A stretch of DNA of 64,000 nt from the NCBI GenBank assembly GCA_964513655.1, contig CAZENQ010000001.1, positions 62,001-126,000 on the forward strand. Direction: 5' to 3'. This document shows positions 8,469 to 18,300 of this stretch, piece by piece (the stretch's first letter is position 1; the number at the start of each line of letters is the position of its first letter). The notes under the pieces were generated by a model. That model worked only from the letters and a program-made list of their open reading frames with translations, searched no databases and was not told the DNA's origin. The translations under genes and the position numbers were made by a program. Source of the DNA: G020350405 sp964513655. Lineage in GTDB: Bacteria > Planctomycetota > Phycisphaerae > Sedimentisphaerales > Anaerobacaceae.

Positions 8469-9818
8469 TTACTCGTACCGTAGAATCTTCACAGGCCGCA
8501 ACCTCGCTGCAACCATCGCCGGTATAAGCGCACCAATTACACAAGCCGCTATCGCCGCCAAGACTATCCACCAAACCGCGGGCCAGTTAACCTCGTTGGG
8601 TATCTTCTCAAACATGTAAACGCTGCTGCGCCACAATTTCATACCGAATACTATTCTCACCCAATCCTCAAGAGTATTTATATTTTTCGTTACAATATAC
8701 CCGAGGACTATGCCGAATGCCGAGCCAACTATACCCACACAAATACCAAATCCCATAAAAATCCACGCCGCTGAACCGCTCGCCGCCCCACAGCTTTTGA
8801 TAATTGCAATATCCTTCTGTTTAGTCATCACTATCATATAAAATATGCAGAATATCAGCAGCACCGTCACCGAGCATATCACCCCGAATATCAAGAGCAA
8901 CACCGCCATCTGCTTGCGCAACTCGTCATAAAATTGTTCATCAGGCCGCTCACTAAGCCATATCCAGGCCCTCGAAATAGCATCCGGCTCACGCCCAAGT
9001 TCCTCCGACGCAAATTGCTCCCAGACCCGCCAGACAGCAGGCTTCAATAACACCGCCTCAGTTCCCTCGCTCGCCCGTATTCTTACATTAGCGACGCGGG
9101 TTTCACCCTCATCTCCAAAAGCAAGCCTGTAAAATTCGTCGTACGGCAGATAGAGTCTCTTGTCCTTGTAATACATTCCACTGTGAAAAACATCTGAAAT
9201 CCGAAATGGCAAAACCTTCCGCTTAATCTCCCATCCGGCTTCTTCACCTGCAGTTTCCGGCTCCACTCGCACCCGACCGGAAGTAGTAAGCACTACCTGC
9301 TTTCCTATTAAATTTAGAACGGCTTTGAGGTCATACTCATCTGTCTGGTCATCCGGTTCGGCTATAACACCAATCCCGACCCAACCGCCAATATCATTCG
9401 GATACCCCGGCACATCAAAGCTGAGCCCACCGCCCTGCTGGCTCTGCCTCAGCAGCGATTGGCTCAAATCACTGTCCTTGCTCTCGCGCTTGGCGTCAAC
9501 TCCCCATATCCACGCCTCGCGAACATCCCCAGTGCCAAGACGCAGCAGCCCCCCACCGGGAAGAAAGGGACTCGCACATTCAACACCGGGAACTTGCTCG
9601 ATTTTATCAATAAGAATGTCGTATTTCGGAGCCATGCGGGGTACAAGCATAATGTCCCTCATTCCACTGATATCCGCTTGCTTCAGAGACTCAATAAAGC
9701 CGGTAAACAGACTATTCACTACTATCAGAAGAGCACACGACAGGGCAACGGCAGCGATACTCAGTAATACAATCTTTCTCTTACGCAGGTATCGCAGCCA
9801 CAAAAATAATTTCAGCAT
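8469..9818 (-). CDS. ABC transporter permease, FtsX/LolC-E family (first permease)
   Basis: 449 residues, with the same layout as its downstream neighbour: N-terminal membrane segment, periplasmic domain, three C-terminal segments, and the conserved TKQKDIAIIKSCGAASGSA loop. The end motif (IPAMVAARLRPVKILRYE) matches the VPAWRAARLDPVEALRYE ending of MacB/LolC families. First gene of the three-gene ABC unit, 16 bases after lysS. Confidence 0.82.
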   Translation of the reverse strand: MLKLFLWLRYLRKRKIVLLSIAAVALSCALLIVVNSLFTGFIESLKQADISGMRDIMLVPRMAPKYDILIDKIEQVPGVECASPFLPGGGLLRLGTGDVREAWIWGVDAKRESKDSDLSQSLLRQSQQGGGLSFDVPGYPNDIGGWVGIGVIAEPDDQTDEYDLKAVLNLIGKQVVLTTSGRVRVEPETAGEEAGWEIKRKVLPFRISDVFHSGMYYKDKRLYLPYDEFYRLAFGDEGETRVANVRIRASEGTEAVLLKPAVWRVWEQFASEELGREPDAISRAWIWLSERPDEQFYDELRKQMAVLLLIFGVICSVTVLLIFCIFYMIVMTKQKDIAIIKSCGAASGSAAWIFMGFGICVGIVGSAFGIVLGYIVTKNINTLEDWVRIVFGMKLWRSSVYMFEKIPNEVNWPAVWWIVLAAIAACVIGALIPAMVAARLRPVKILRYE

Positions 9819-9834
9819 CTCAGGCCCAATCGAT

Positions 9835-11286
9835 TCAGTCTTTGGCAGGCTTCAGAAGCGGAAACAGCACCACATCACGAATACTTGCAGCGCCGGTCAA
9901 AACCATTACCAGTCTGTCTATTCCGATACCCAGCCCCCCCGCCGGCGGCATGCCATATTTCAGCGCTGTTATAAAATCGGCATCCATCTTCGCCATCGAC
10001 TCGGTCTGTCCGCGAAGCTGGATTTTAAAGTTCTCCTCTTGAACAGCAGGGTCGTTCAATTCTGTATAGGCATTGGCCAACTCCATGCCAGCTATATACA
10101 GCTCAAACCGCTCGGCATATTTCGGATTATCTTTCTTAGGTCTCGTTAAAGGACACAACTGGGCCGGATAGTCCATCACAAATGTTGGGGCAACGAGATT
10201 ATCTTCAACAGTAGCCTCGAAAACCTTACTGATAACCACGGCATCGTCCATGGCACCCTCATCCAGCCCAAGCTCCTGCGCCTTTTCTCTGACAGTACTT
10301 ATATCATCAATACTGCATCCGCTATGTTCGGCCAGCAGCTCCGCATATTCGGCCCGGCGCCAGGGCCGGTTATAATTGATTGGCAGATCTGCGAACCGAA
10401 CCTGCTTACCAGCACAGTGCTTTTCCACGCACTGAGAGATAATTTCCTCTGTCAAATCCATCATCACATTGTAATCTGCGTAGGCCTGATACACTTCCAG
10501 CATCGTAAACTCAGGGTTGTGCTGTCTGCTCAGCCCCTCGTTGCGGAAATTTCTGTTTATCTCAAAGACCTTTTCCATTCCACCGACCAGCAGCCTTTTT
10601 AGAAAGAGCTCCGGCGCAATCCGCAAAAACAGGTCCATACCCAAACTGTTATGATGCGTCACAAAAGGCTTTGCAGCTGCCCCGCCCGCGATCGCCTGCA
10701 TCATCGGAGTCTCAACTTCCAAAAAACCACGCTCCTGCAGAAACTCGCGAACCGTAGCAATGATAGCACTGCGCTTTTTGAACCGCTCCATCACCTCGGG
10801 ATTGGCCCACAAGTCCACATACCTTCGTCTGTAGCGAAGGTCAACATCCGCCAATCCGTGAAATTTTTCCGGCGGCGGCAAAAGCGATTTGCTCAACAGC
10901 GTCACGCTGTCGGCCCATATAGTAATCTCACCGGTTTTGGTCTTGCCCAACTGACCCGGGGCACCGATTATGTCGCCAAGTTCGAGCAACTTTACAAGTG
11001 ACCACTGCCCGGCGAGCCTGCTCTTGCTCAGACCAATCTGGATAGTCCCGCTGCTGTCACGCAGGGTGATAAAAATCAACTTGCCAATGTCCCTGGCCAG
11101 TACAATCCTGCCAGCACATCGGGCCCGCTGAGTTTCATCACCGTCTTTAAATCTGCTTCTAATATCTTGGGCCGGCTCGGCCCCGTCATATCTACCACCA
11201 TAGGGGTCAATACCCAAGTCACTGATTGCCGAGAGCTTCTGACGCCTTTGACGCTCAAATTTACTGATGTCTTCTGCCTTTGCCAA
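9835..11286 (-). CDS. lysS: Lysyl-tRNA synthetase, class II
   Basis: 483 residues. N-terminal OB-fold anticodon domain (about 55-150), then the class II core with motif 2 FRNEGLSRQHNPEFTMLE and motif 3 GLGIGIDRLVMVL. It charges tRNA-Lys. The start is TTG (MAKAED...): an in-frame TGA lies 30 bases upstream and no ATG or GTG occurs between, while GGGGTG precedes the TTG. It lies between an S41 protease gene and the LolCDE-like genes, all in one direction with short gaps. Confidence 0.95.
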   Translation of the reverse strand: MAKAEDISKFERQRRQKLSAISDLGIDPYGGRYDGAEPAQDIRSRFKDGDETQRARCAGRIVLARDIGKLIFITLRDSSGTIQIGLSKSRLAGQWSLVKLLELGDIIGAPGQLGKTKTGEITIWADSVTLLSKSLLPPPEKFHGLADVDLRYRRRYVDLWANPEVMERFKKRSAIIATVREFLQERGFLEVETPMMQAIAGGAAAKPFVTHHNSLGMDLFLRIAPELFLKRLLVGGMEKVFEINRNFRNEGLSRQHNPEFTMLEVYQAYADYNVMMDLTEEIISQCVEKHCAGKQVRFADLPINYNRPWRRAEYAELLAEHSGCSIDDISTVREKAQELGLDEGAMDDAVVISKVFEATVEDNLVAPTFVMDYPAQLCPLTRPKKDNPKYAERFELYIAGMELANAYTELNDPAVQEENFKIQLRGQTESMAKMDADFITALKYGMPPAGGLGIGIDRLVMVLTGAASIRDVVLFPLLKPAKD

Positions 11287-11308
11287 ATTCGCACCCCAAA
11301 TCTCAAAC

Positions 11309-13498
11309 TCAATTCATACTCGTAGCCAGAAACCCGGATTCAATCAGTTTGGTCTTGATAAGCAAAACACCCACTGCCAGCTGGGGGTCGGCCGCTAGCG
11401 TCTCCTCAACCGTATGTCTTCTCAAAGGTACTCGGTCCTCATCGTGGTCCGCTTTAACCAGCACATCATTGTCCCTCTGTACATCAAACATCTTCTTAAT
11501 TTCATCGCTTCTTAATTTGACCTCAATATTCGGCCCAACGCCCCAATCATCCCTGCCCTGCTTTTTCATTGCGTCCCTGCTTTCAACCCTCTGGCCTGAA
11601 GGCAGATGATAATACGCCATCGTGTACTTTAGCTGGGCACCGACCTTCGGATACTGGGCTATCCCCTGAACGCTGCCCTTGCCGTGAGTCCTTTCGCCAA
11701 CCAATATTGCCCGGTTATGTGTCTTATCCGCCAACGCTCCCGCTACAATTTCCGAAGCGCTCGCAGAATACCGGTTTATGAGCACAACGAGCGGATAATC
11801 CGGATGTGTTCCCGCCCTGCGCGCCTCCTTATAAGTCGATGCAATCCAGGACTTGGGGCGCGTAATGACTATCAATCCTTCCTTGAGGAATTTGTCAGCC
11901 ACCTCAACGGCGGCATTTAAAATCCCGCCGCTATTGAATCGCAAATCCAAAATCAAGCCCCTCAAACCTTCGGCCTCAAGCTCATTGAGCACCCTCTCAA
12001 GACCCGAAGCAGTCCTCTCAGAAAAACTGGTAACGCGCACGTAACCGATCCCATCTGCCTGGTCAATCATATACCGCCAGAGGCCTCGTTCGGTCCTTTG
12101 CCAACCGCGAATTGTCGGAACAATTATCTTAGCTCTGGTTATTATAATATCAAAGCTCTGCTGTTCACCGGCACGTCCTATTGTCAACGTCACCTCAGTG
12201 CCTGCAGGGCCGGTAATATTCTTAACCGCGCACGAAAGAGTCATATCCTTGGTTTCAATACCATCAACTTCTTCTATCACATCACCTGCATCAAGGCCCG
12301 AATTATATGCCGGCGTGTCAGGCAGCAGACTCACCACGGTCAACAGACCTTTTTGTTTTGAAATCTCTATGCCAATACCCGTAAACTCATTGGTCATTAC
12401 CTTTTCAAAATCCTGCACCTGCCTGGGCCAAACCATAATTGTATAAGGATCAAGCGCAGCCAGTGCTGCCTCCACGAAATGCGCAATCAACACGCCGCTG
12501 GGCAATTCCACAGTTGTCGTGTTCAGCGATAGGACCTCCTCGAAAATACCTATAAACTTATCCTTACTCATCATCGGCGACTGTTTAACTTCATCCAAAA
12601 CCGCTCCCAGTGCCACCGACCAGGCCGAAAGCTTTGCATCGTATTCCATGTCAAACGTACCGTCTTGCTGTTCGCCCAACGCATCACGCACAACACTCGA
12701 TGAATTCACCACCTCCGCCAGTAACTTACAGCGCTCGATGGCTTTGATTGCCATCTGGCGATAATCAATGGGGCTGACGTAATTGAATCGCAAAGCATCA
12801 ACCGCCCAAATAAACATCTCCTTCCTTATACCCGCGTAACGCTCCTCGCGCGTCTCGCAGGAGCTATCTCGAAAAGAGCCCACAATATTGGCCTTTTCCA
12901 ACAACCGCTCGGCATAGTCCGAATATGCCTCGTTATCCTTATCAATCGACTGCAGCCAACTGTAGCAACTAATGTACGCGTCAAACCAATCGCCTTCCGA
13001 TTCGAATTCCGCGGCCTTGTCTATCGCCATTTGAAAAACTTGCTTTACAAACAACTCCGATAGAAGTGCATCTCTCTGCTGCTCATCCGCAAATTCCCTT
13101 ACGTTGGCAATAACTGAAAGTATCTCTGGAATATCATTTACTTCGTTGGTATCTGCCTCAAGTCGGAACTTATCCAGCTCAGCCAGCTTTTCTGCATACG
13201 CAGCTTCTCGTTCCGACCGACGCCGCTGAACTAAATCCTCATGTTCGGCAACAACCTCCCCTAACCGACCAAGCTGAGGAGATTGACCCGGGGCGTTTTG
13301 TTTTATTAGCTCACCGACAGCATGAAATTCGCCCTGATAAACCAGGTCACAAGCCGCCTTAACAACATTGGCGTCTGCCGGTTTTGTCCCTGGAACTTCA
13401 ATAGGAGCCGGTTGTTCCGGTACTCGGCAGCAAATTAAGCCACAAACAATCACCGCCAAACAGGCCAGCCAAATCAAATATTTATTTTTAGCCCACAA
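11309..13498 (-). CDS. C-terminal processing peptidase (S41) with PDZ domain
   Basis: 729 residues. A hydrophobic N-terminal signal/anchor is followed by a long helical region (about 40-330), a PDZ domain (about 355-440, GIGIEISKQKGLLTV...GDVIEEVDG) and the S41 catalytic domain. The catalytic Ser lies in SASASEIVAGAL and the general-base Lys in HGKGSVQ; the structural motif LILDLRFNSGG is intact. It is a periplasmic tail-specific protease like Prc/CtpA. It starts with TTG right after an in-frame TGA, with GAGG nine bases upstream. The Cys-rich LICC at the signal end is not a standard lipobox. Confidence 0.88.
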   Translation of the reverse strand: MWAKNKYLIWLACLAVIVCGLICCRVPEQPAPIEVPGTKPADANVVKAACDLVYQGEFHAVGELIKQNAPGQSPQLGRLGEVVAEHEDLVQRRRSEREAAYAEKLAELDKFRLEADTNEVNDIPEILSVIANVREFADEQQRDALLSELFVKQVFQMAIDKAAEFESEGDWFDAYISCYSWLQSIDKDNEAYSDYAERLLEKANIVGSFRDSSCETREERYAGIRKEMFIWAVDALRFNYVSPIDYRQMAIKAIERCKLLAEVVNSSSVVRDALGEQQDGTFDMEYDAKLSAWSVALGAVLDEVKQSPMMSKDKFIGIFEEVLSLNTTTVELPSGVLIAHFVEAALAALDPYTIMVWPRQVQDFEKVMTNEFTGIGIEISKQKGLLTVVSLLPDTPAYNSGLDAGDVIEEVDGIETKDMTLSCAVKNITGPAGTEVTLTIGRAGEQQSFDIIITRAKIIVPTIRGWQRTERGLWRYMIDQADGIGYVRVTSFSERTASGLERVLNELEAEGLRGLILDLRFNSGGILNAAVEVADKFLKEGLIVITRPKSWIASTYKEARRAGTHPDYPLVVLINRYSASASEIVAGALADKTHNRAILVGERTHGKGSVQGIAQYPKVGAQLKYTMAYYHLPSGQRVESRDAMKKQGRDDWGVGPNIEVKLRSDEIKKMFDVQRDNDVLVKADHDEDRVPLRRHTVEETLAADPQLAVGVLLIKTKLIESGFLATSMN

Positions 13499-13571
13499 AT
13501 TTCATACCTCGCTTCAAAACAGTACAAGGACAGTTATAAGTTGCGACCTTATAATTACAACCCGTGCCCCG

Positions 13572-14522
13572 TTATGAACACTCAGATGCTTTTCCGGCGC
13601 AACCCAGAACCTGCAGCTTATGTTTAACCATATTTCTGATAGCTTCTCTGCCAGGGCCAAGGTATTTGCGCGGGTCGAACTCGCCGGGACTCTCGACAAA
13701 AACCTGCCTGATTTTAGCAGTAAGCGCCATTCGTAAATCAGTATCGATATTGACCTTGCACACAGCCATCTTTACCGCGCGGCTTATAGCATCCTCCGGC
13801 ACACCCATCGCATCCGGCATATCACCACCGTATTTGTTAATAAGGTCTTTGAACTCCTTCAGCACACTGCTTGAGCCGTGCATAACCAGCGGAAAGCCCG
13901 GAAGTCGCTTGCTGACACCCTCTATCACATCAAGCGCCAACTTCGGCTCGCTCTTGAACTTAAAAGCACCGTGACTGGTACCACAAGCTATTGCCAGAGA
14001 ATCACAGTCCGTCTTCCCTACAAACTCCTCCACCTGCGCCGGGTCCGTCAGGTGCTTGCTGATATCATCACCGCTCACACCTACCACGTCTTCCTCGATG
14101 CCGCCCAACTGGCCCAGTTCCGCCTCAACAACTACATCGTGGTCATGGGCATATTCGACCACCTCTCGGGTGAGTTTGACGTTTTCTTCAAACGGCAGCT
14201 TCGACGCATCAATCATCACCGACGTAAAACCATCATCCACACACTGTTTGCAAACCTCAAATGTATCGCCGTGGTCCAGGTGCATCGCAATAGGAATGTC
14301 GGGATTCTCCGCAACCGCCACATCAATAATTGCTCTCAAATAGCTCATGCTCGCGTATTTCCTCGCTCCTCTGGATATTTGCAGGATAAGCGGCGCCTTC
14401 TCTTCTGCTATAGCACTTATAATCCCCTGCGTAATCTCCATATTGTTCACATTGAACGCACCAATCGCATAGCCGCCTTTATAAGCCATCTCAAACATCT
14501 TTTTTGTGCCGACCAATGCCAT
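13572..14522 (-). CDS. fba: Class II fructose-bisphosphate aldolase
   Basis: 316 residues. Zinc-dependent aldolase of glycolysis/gluconeogenesis. Visible signatures are HLDHGDTFEVCKQCVDDG (zinc and catalytic region), EAELGQLGGIEED, the HGSSS phosphate-binding loop and CKVNIDTDLRMA. AAGGAG is placed eight bases before the ATG. The preceding ~160 bases are A/T-rich with short repeated words and separate it from lptD. The tagatose-bisphosphate aldolase subfamily is a less likely alternative. Confidence 0.93.
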   Translation of the reverse strand: MALVGTKKMFEMAYKGGYAIGAFNVNNMEITQGIISAIAEEKAPLILQISRGARKYASMSYLRAIIDVAVAENPDIPIAMHLDHGDTFEVCKQCVDDGFTSVMIDASKLPFEENVKLTREVVEYAHDHDVVVEAELGQLGGIEEDVVGVSGDDISKHLTDPAQVEEFVGKTDCDSLAIACGTSHGAFKFKSEPKLALDVIEGVSKRLPGFPLVMHGSSSVLKEFKDLINKYGGDMPDAMGVPEDAISRAVKMAVCKVNIDTDLRMALTAKIRQVFVESPGEFDPRKYLGPGREAIRNMVKHKLQVLGCAGKASECS

Positions 14523-14684
14523 AAGAACTCTCCTTACTAAAACTTAAAGCCAAAGCCTAAAAACCATAACTGAAAATTCAAAATATAAACACTGAAAACG
14601 TAAAGCCCAAGGCGAAAAGCTATAACAAAGAGCCCAAGAACATAAAACTGCTCACAACTCGTGAACCGGGGCTGTATGGATTTT

Positions 14685-17600
14685 TCAATAACCGACCGGG
14701 CCGCCCACTCCCATATACCTTCTCGGCCCAAGAGCCATCTCCGGAACGCCCTGAGGCCATATACTAAAAACAACTGACTGCCTGTCCAGAGACTCATCGG
14801 CACTATACGTAAGGCTGCAATATATCCTGTGATACCGCCTTATCACCGTTACATCGCTTCGCACGTTCGCACCGTAGTCAAAATCAAACTGCTGCGAAAA
14901 AACCACCGTATATCGCGGGTCAAGCACATAAGTGGCGGCAAAAGTAAATGCATTCGAACCCCTCTCCTCATCGCCGGCCACATCAATCTCAACCCGCCTC
15001 AAATACCTGCTGCCTACATAATAACTCAAATTCGGCCAAACCAAACGCGAAAAACCGATATTCAATTGCTGCACCACTCCGCTTTGCATATCAAAATACA
15101 TATCACTCAGCACTGCCGCTGTATCGCTTAGGCGCCAGATATAGTCGGCGCCGAAGTAATCCCTCCTTGGGCCCCACATCTCAAATCTCTGCAGACTGCT
15201 GCTAAGGTCCCCATTGAAGATCTCAGGGGCCGAAAGCACGCGCAGCGGCACCATCGGAGAATTCCAGATAAATCTGTCTGGACCGGATGAACCTGCATCG
15301 CCTGAAGGGTCATCAACCCACGTAGCATCAATATCCAGCCGCATCCAGTCAACGGTCCGCTGCTGGCCAGCCGGGCCTCTCTTAGTCTGCAATCGCTGAG
15401 AAACAGCAACATTCAGCATATCACGCTGTTTGACCGCTGAATCATTCTCCTCATAAAAGACAGCGGTCACCTGTGGTTTTATGATATGCCGCAACTGGTC
15501 CAAATCCCAAAGCCGTGACTCCACATCACGATAAACTTTCCAATATTGCGTCCCGACACGCAGACCCGCTTCGCCAATCCAGGCCTTATCCTCACCAAAT
15601 TCGCCCGTACCACTTCCGTCAACAAGCGTCCGCGTGAAACCGCTGCGGTCATCATAACCGAAGGTACCGGCCACAAACGGCATAATCTTAAACGGCGCCG
15701 CCCAAACCGGCATATCGACCTCGGTCCGGTGTGATACAAACGCAAACCGCTGCTCATCGATAGCTATGGCATGATCGTTGCCTATTCTCTGTCGCAATCG
15801 GCCGACCTCTGTATCGCTGTACAAAGTGAACCTGTCATCGAAAAGCGACTCGCCCGTCAAATGAAACTCACCCGACGGTAATTCTTCAAGCTCATCCTCA
15901 AAATCGTTTATCCGCCCCTTGGCGAGCAGAGAAACCGCCCAATTATCTTCCAAGCGCTTCAGATGAACATACGTTTCCTGTTCGCGCACATTAAATTCGC
16001 TGCGATAGTACGATTCAATAAAATTCTCATCGGATGCATAATCGACCCCGGCTGCGAGCTGCCAGTTGTACGGTAGAAAATGCCTGTGCTGCCAGTGGAA
16101 CCGGCCGCGAAGCTCACGAGGCGGTTCAAGATCTTTCCGCTCCCTGCCAAGCCTGTCTTCACCTCTATCACTTATTATGTACCCCAAAAGCCTGCCGAAA
16201 TAATCCTCACTCTCGTATTCAATCTCTGCGCCGGTGCCTATGCCCCGCTTGTCATAGTAGTCCAGACTAAAGGTACTTTCGGTCCCGGCCGGCTCGGTTA
16301 ATCCCAGCAGCCTTGATAAATACCATTCTGTCTCGACCGATGTGCCCCACGTATTGTCGTTACCGACGTGTACGCCTTTGAGCGGAACATCAGGTCTTTG
16401 CAGATTACTGCGCATAAAAGGCCAGTGGAAAATCGTCTTATCACCCACCTTCAAACGCACATCCTGCATCTGGGCATCATAACTGCTGTCCGTAACCTGC
16501 TCCATCTGCGCATCGACCGTGGTCGTATCGGTAATAATAACACTCGAGGCGTCAAGTGAAACTTGAGGTAGATGGAATTCACTGGTTGTCAAAGTGATAT
16601 TTTCAGCGGCAAATTTATTTTCCGCCAACCGCCGCAGTTTCGCAGCCCGGACATAAATTGGAATCCCCCGATCCACATCGAAATTCCTCATCACCGCATT
16701 TATCGCAAGTGCTCTTTTTCTTTCGAAATCGTAGTATATCTCATCGGCCCGAATTGTCCGCTGACCTTCAGTCATCACAACATCGCCGGACATATAAATT
16801 GCCCTCACGGCTCTCCCGGCCGGCATATCTTCCGCTGTAACTACGTCTGCGCTGGGCTGAAGTTCCTCGCTTGAGTAGAATATAACTGTGTTATCAGCCA
16901 GTAATTCCAGCAGACCGCCCTTTTCGTCCTGCTTCTGCCACACATAGAATCTGCCGGTAACCGTTGCAACATCTGTCCCGTCCGGCGCCTTGGCAGACTC
17001 TATCTGAGGCGCAGCTTCGCCCACCGGCGCTATATTAACCGGATACCTAAAACGGGGCTCCTTCACCTCCGGCTCCGGCACAGTTGCTTCAGGCGGCTTC
17101 TCCTCTCTCTCAAATATCCTCTCGATAAAACCGGGCTTGCGCGGCTCTGCAACAACTTCCTCTTTTTCAGGAACCGCCTCTTCTGCAACCACTTCTTCAG
17201 CCGGCTTTTCCGGCGGTATTTCTTGCGGCGGCAACTCGGGCACGAGCGCCTCGGCTTCAACAAAAAACCTCGGCACAACAGGCTTAATCGATGCCTCAGC
17301 CCTTTTATAAAGCTCCAATCCGCGAGGGTCGTCCACTTGTCTTTTCTCGGCCGTTACGAAAACCTCGCCGCTGACGCCAAACCGAACGAACATCATCTGG
17401 CCATCTTCTAATATCTTCCCGCTCAAATCGGTCGTCCTGGCACTCTTGCCTTTCTTAATCGATACATTGCCCTCCAAGTACGCCCGCGCCATATAATCGA
17501 CCTGAATGCGACCACGAAACTCAGTTGTCACACTGTCCAGCCATACGACCGCACTGTCGCTAAAAAACTGATTGGCCCCAATCGACATCAAAAAGCCATC

Positions 17601-17780
17601 CTGCAAAACAAGCATGTGCTCACCGGGATTCGGTTGATAGCTTATCAGTTGCCCCCCCCGCAGATGCAAATCCTGACCGACAAAGGCCCGGGCTTTCTGT
17701 TCCCCAATAGCCCATGAAACTGCCGCAGGCAGAAAAACCGATAAACCTAAAATAAACAGTTGTCTCTTTTGAATTCTCAT
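14685..17780 (-). CDS. lptD: LptD/OstA-like outer-membrane LPS assembly protein
   Basis: 1031 residues from the ATG at 17780, which gives a standard signal peptide (MRIQKRQLFILGLSVFLP); a TTG ten codons earlier would spoil it. The N-terminal OstA-like part carries several 'ADEIYYDFERKRALAINAV'-type repeats, the jellyroll units of LptD. A Glu/Pro/Val/Lys linker (about residues 185-240) splits this part. The C-terminal half (about 470-1030) alternates short aromatic strands and turns as in a large beta-barrel. It would insert LPS or a similar glycolipid into the outer leaflet. With the LolCDE-like genes nearby, it implies a diderm envelope. Confidence 0.75.
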   Translation of the reverse strand: MRIQKRQLFILGLSVFLPAAVSWAIGEQKARAFVGQDLHLRGGQLISYQPNPGEHMLVLQDGFLMSIGANQFFSDSAVVWLDSVTTEFRGRIQVDYMARAYLEGNVSIKKGKSARTTDLSGKILEDGQMMFVRFGVSGEVFVTAEKRQVDDPRGLELYKRAEASIKPVVPRFFVEAEALVPELPPQEIPPEKPAEEVVAEEAVPEKEEVVAEPRKPGFIERIFEREEKPPEATVPEPEVKEPRFRYPVNIAPVGEAAPQIESAKAPDGTDVATVTGRFYVWQKQDEKGGLLELLADNTVIFYSSEELQPSADVVTAEDMPAGRAVRAIYMSGDVVMTEGQRTIRADEIYYDFERKRALAINAVMRNFDVDRGIPIYVRAAKLRRLAENKFAAENITLTTSEFHLPQVSLDASSVIITDTTTVDAQMEQVTDSSYDAQMQDVRLKVGDKTIFHWPFMRSNLQRPDVPLKGVHVGNDNTWGTSVETEWYLSRLLGLTEPAGTESTFSLDYYDKRGIGTGAEIEYESEDYFGRLLGYIISDRGEDRLGRERKDLEPPRELRGRFHWQHRHFLPYNWQLAAGVDYASDENFIESYYRSEFNVREQETYVHLKRLEDNWAVSLLAKGRINDFEDELEELPSGEFHLTGESLFDDRFTLYSDTEVGRLRQRIGNDHAIAIDEQRFAFVSHRTEVDMPVWAAPFKIMPFVAGTFGYDDRSGFTRTLVDGSGTGEFGEDKAWIGEAGLRVGTQYWKVYRDVESRLWDLDQLRHIIKPQVTAVFYEENDSAVKQRDMLNVAVSQRLQTKRGPAGQQRTVDWMRLDIDATWVDDPSGDAGSSGPDRFIWNSPMVPLRVLSAPEIFNGDLSSSLQRFEMWGPRRDYFGADYIWRLSDTAAVLSDMYFDMQSGVVQQLNIGFSRLVWPNLSYYVGSRYLRRVEIDVAGDEERGSNAFTFAATYVLDPRYTVVFSQQFDFDYGANVRSDVTVIRRYHRIYCSLTYSADESLDRQSVVFSIWPQGVPEMALGPRRYMGVGGPVGY

Positions 17781-17926
17781 ACTGAGTTCCCATTTTGCCA
17801 CCTGATGCAAAATGGGGCACTTCCGTTATCCTGCAAAATCCAGCCTTCCGTTGGCATTTGTCGCAGATTATAGCTGCTCATTTCCGCAAAGCCAGTAAAA
17901 ACCGTCCTAATCTCGATTTGTCAAAA

Positions 17927-17967
17927 TTGACACCTTGATTTATCTCAAGGTTTCCTGTAAAAACAGG
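17927..17967 (+). promoter_or_regulatory. TTGACA box and two inverted repeats upstream of the pilT trio
   Basis: TTGACA (17927-17932) is followed directly by CCTTGA-TTTATC-TCAAGG (17933-17950) and by CCTGT-AAAA-ACAGG (17954-17967). A convincing -10 box 16-18 bases after the TTGACA is missing, but GATACAAAAT follows at 17981-17990. The repeats could be an operator or transcribed hairpins. They lie 40-70 bases before the first plus-strand gene, in the only divergent gap near it. Confidence 0.35.
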
Positions 17968-18005
17968 TTTATCTGGACAGGATACAAAATACCCAATGCA
18001 GATTT

Positions 18006-18284
18006 ATGGCTAAGAGCGAACTCTCAACATATCAAAAGGCGGTAATCTCGCGGTATTACGATAACCTCGATACGATAATGCTCGGCAAACTTGGCGAGCT
18101 GGTAACAGAGCTATACCTTGCGGATACAAGCGCGAAAAAAGAAAGACTCTGGCAAAGAGCGCAAAAAGCAATGAAAAAGCTAAAAGTCCCGCCCGCAATA
18201 ATCGACCATATAATGGAAAAACAAAGCGTGGAAATACTGGCCAAAAACCTACAAGACTGGCTCAGTAAAGACAAGAAAAAGTGA
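18006..18284 (+). CDS. Conserved-looking small protein before pilT, unknown function
   Basis: 92 residues, not recognised. Highly charged and almost wholly helical by composition, with no membrane segment and no cysteine; it ends in Lys-rich KDKKK. It begins ATG with no clear Shine-Dalgarno. The gene ends 16 bases before pilT in the same direction, so it is probably co-transcribed and may serve the same machine. Coding is supported by C-rich third positions like its neighbour. Confidence 0.6.
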   Translation: MAKSELSTYQKAVISRYYDNLDTIMLGKLGELVTELYLADTSAKKERLWQRAQKAMKKLKVPPAIIDHIMEKQSVEILAKNLQDWLSKDKKK

Positions 18285-18300
18285 GAAAACGCAGGCACAT

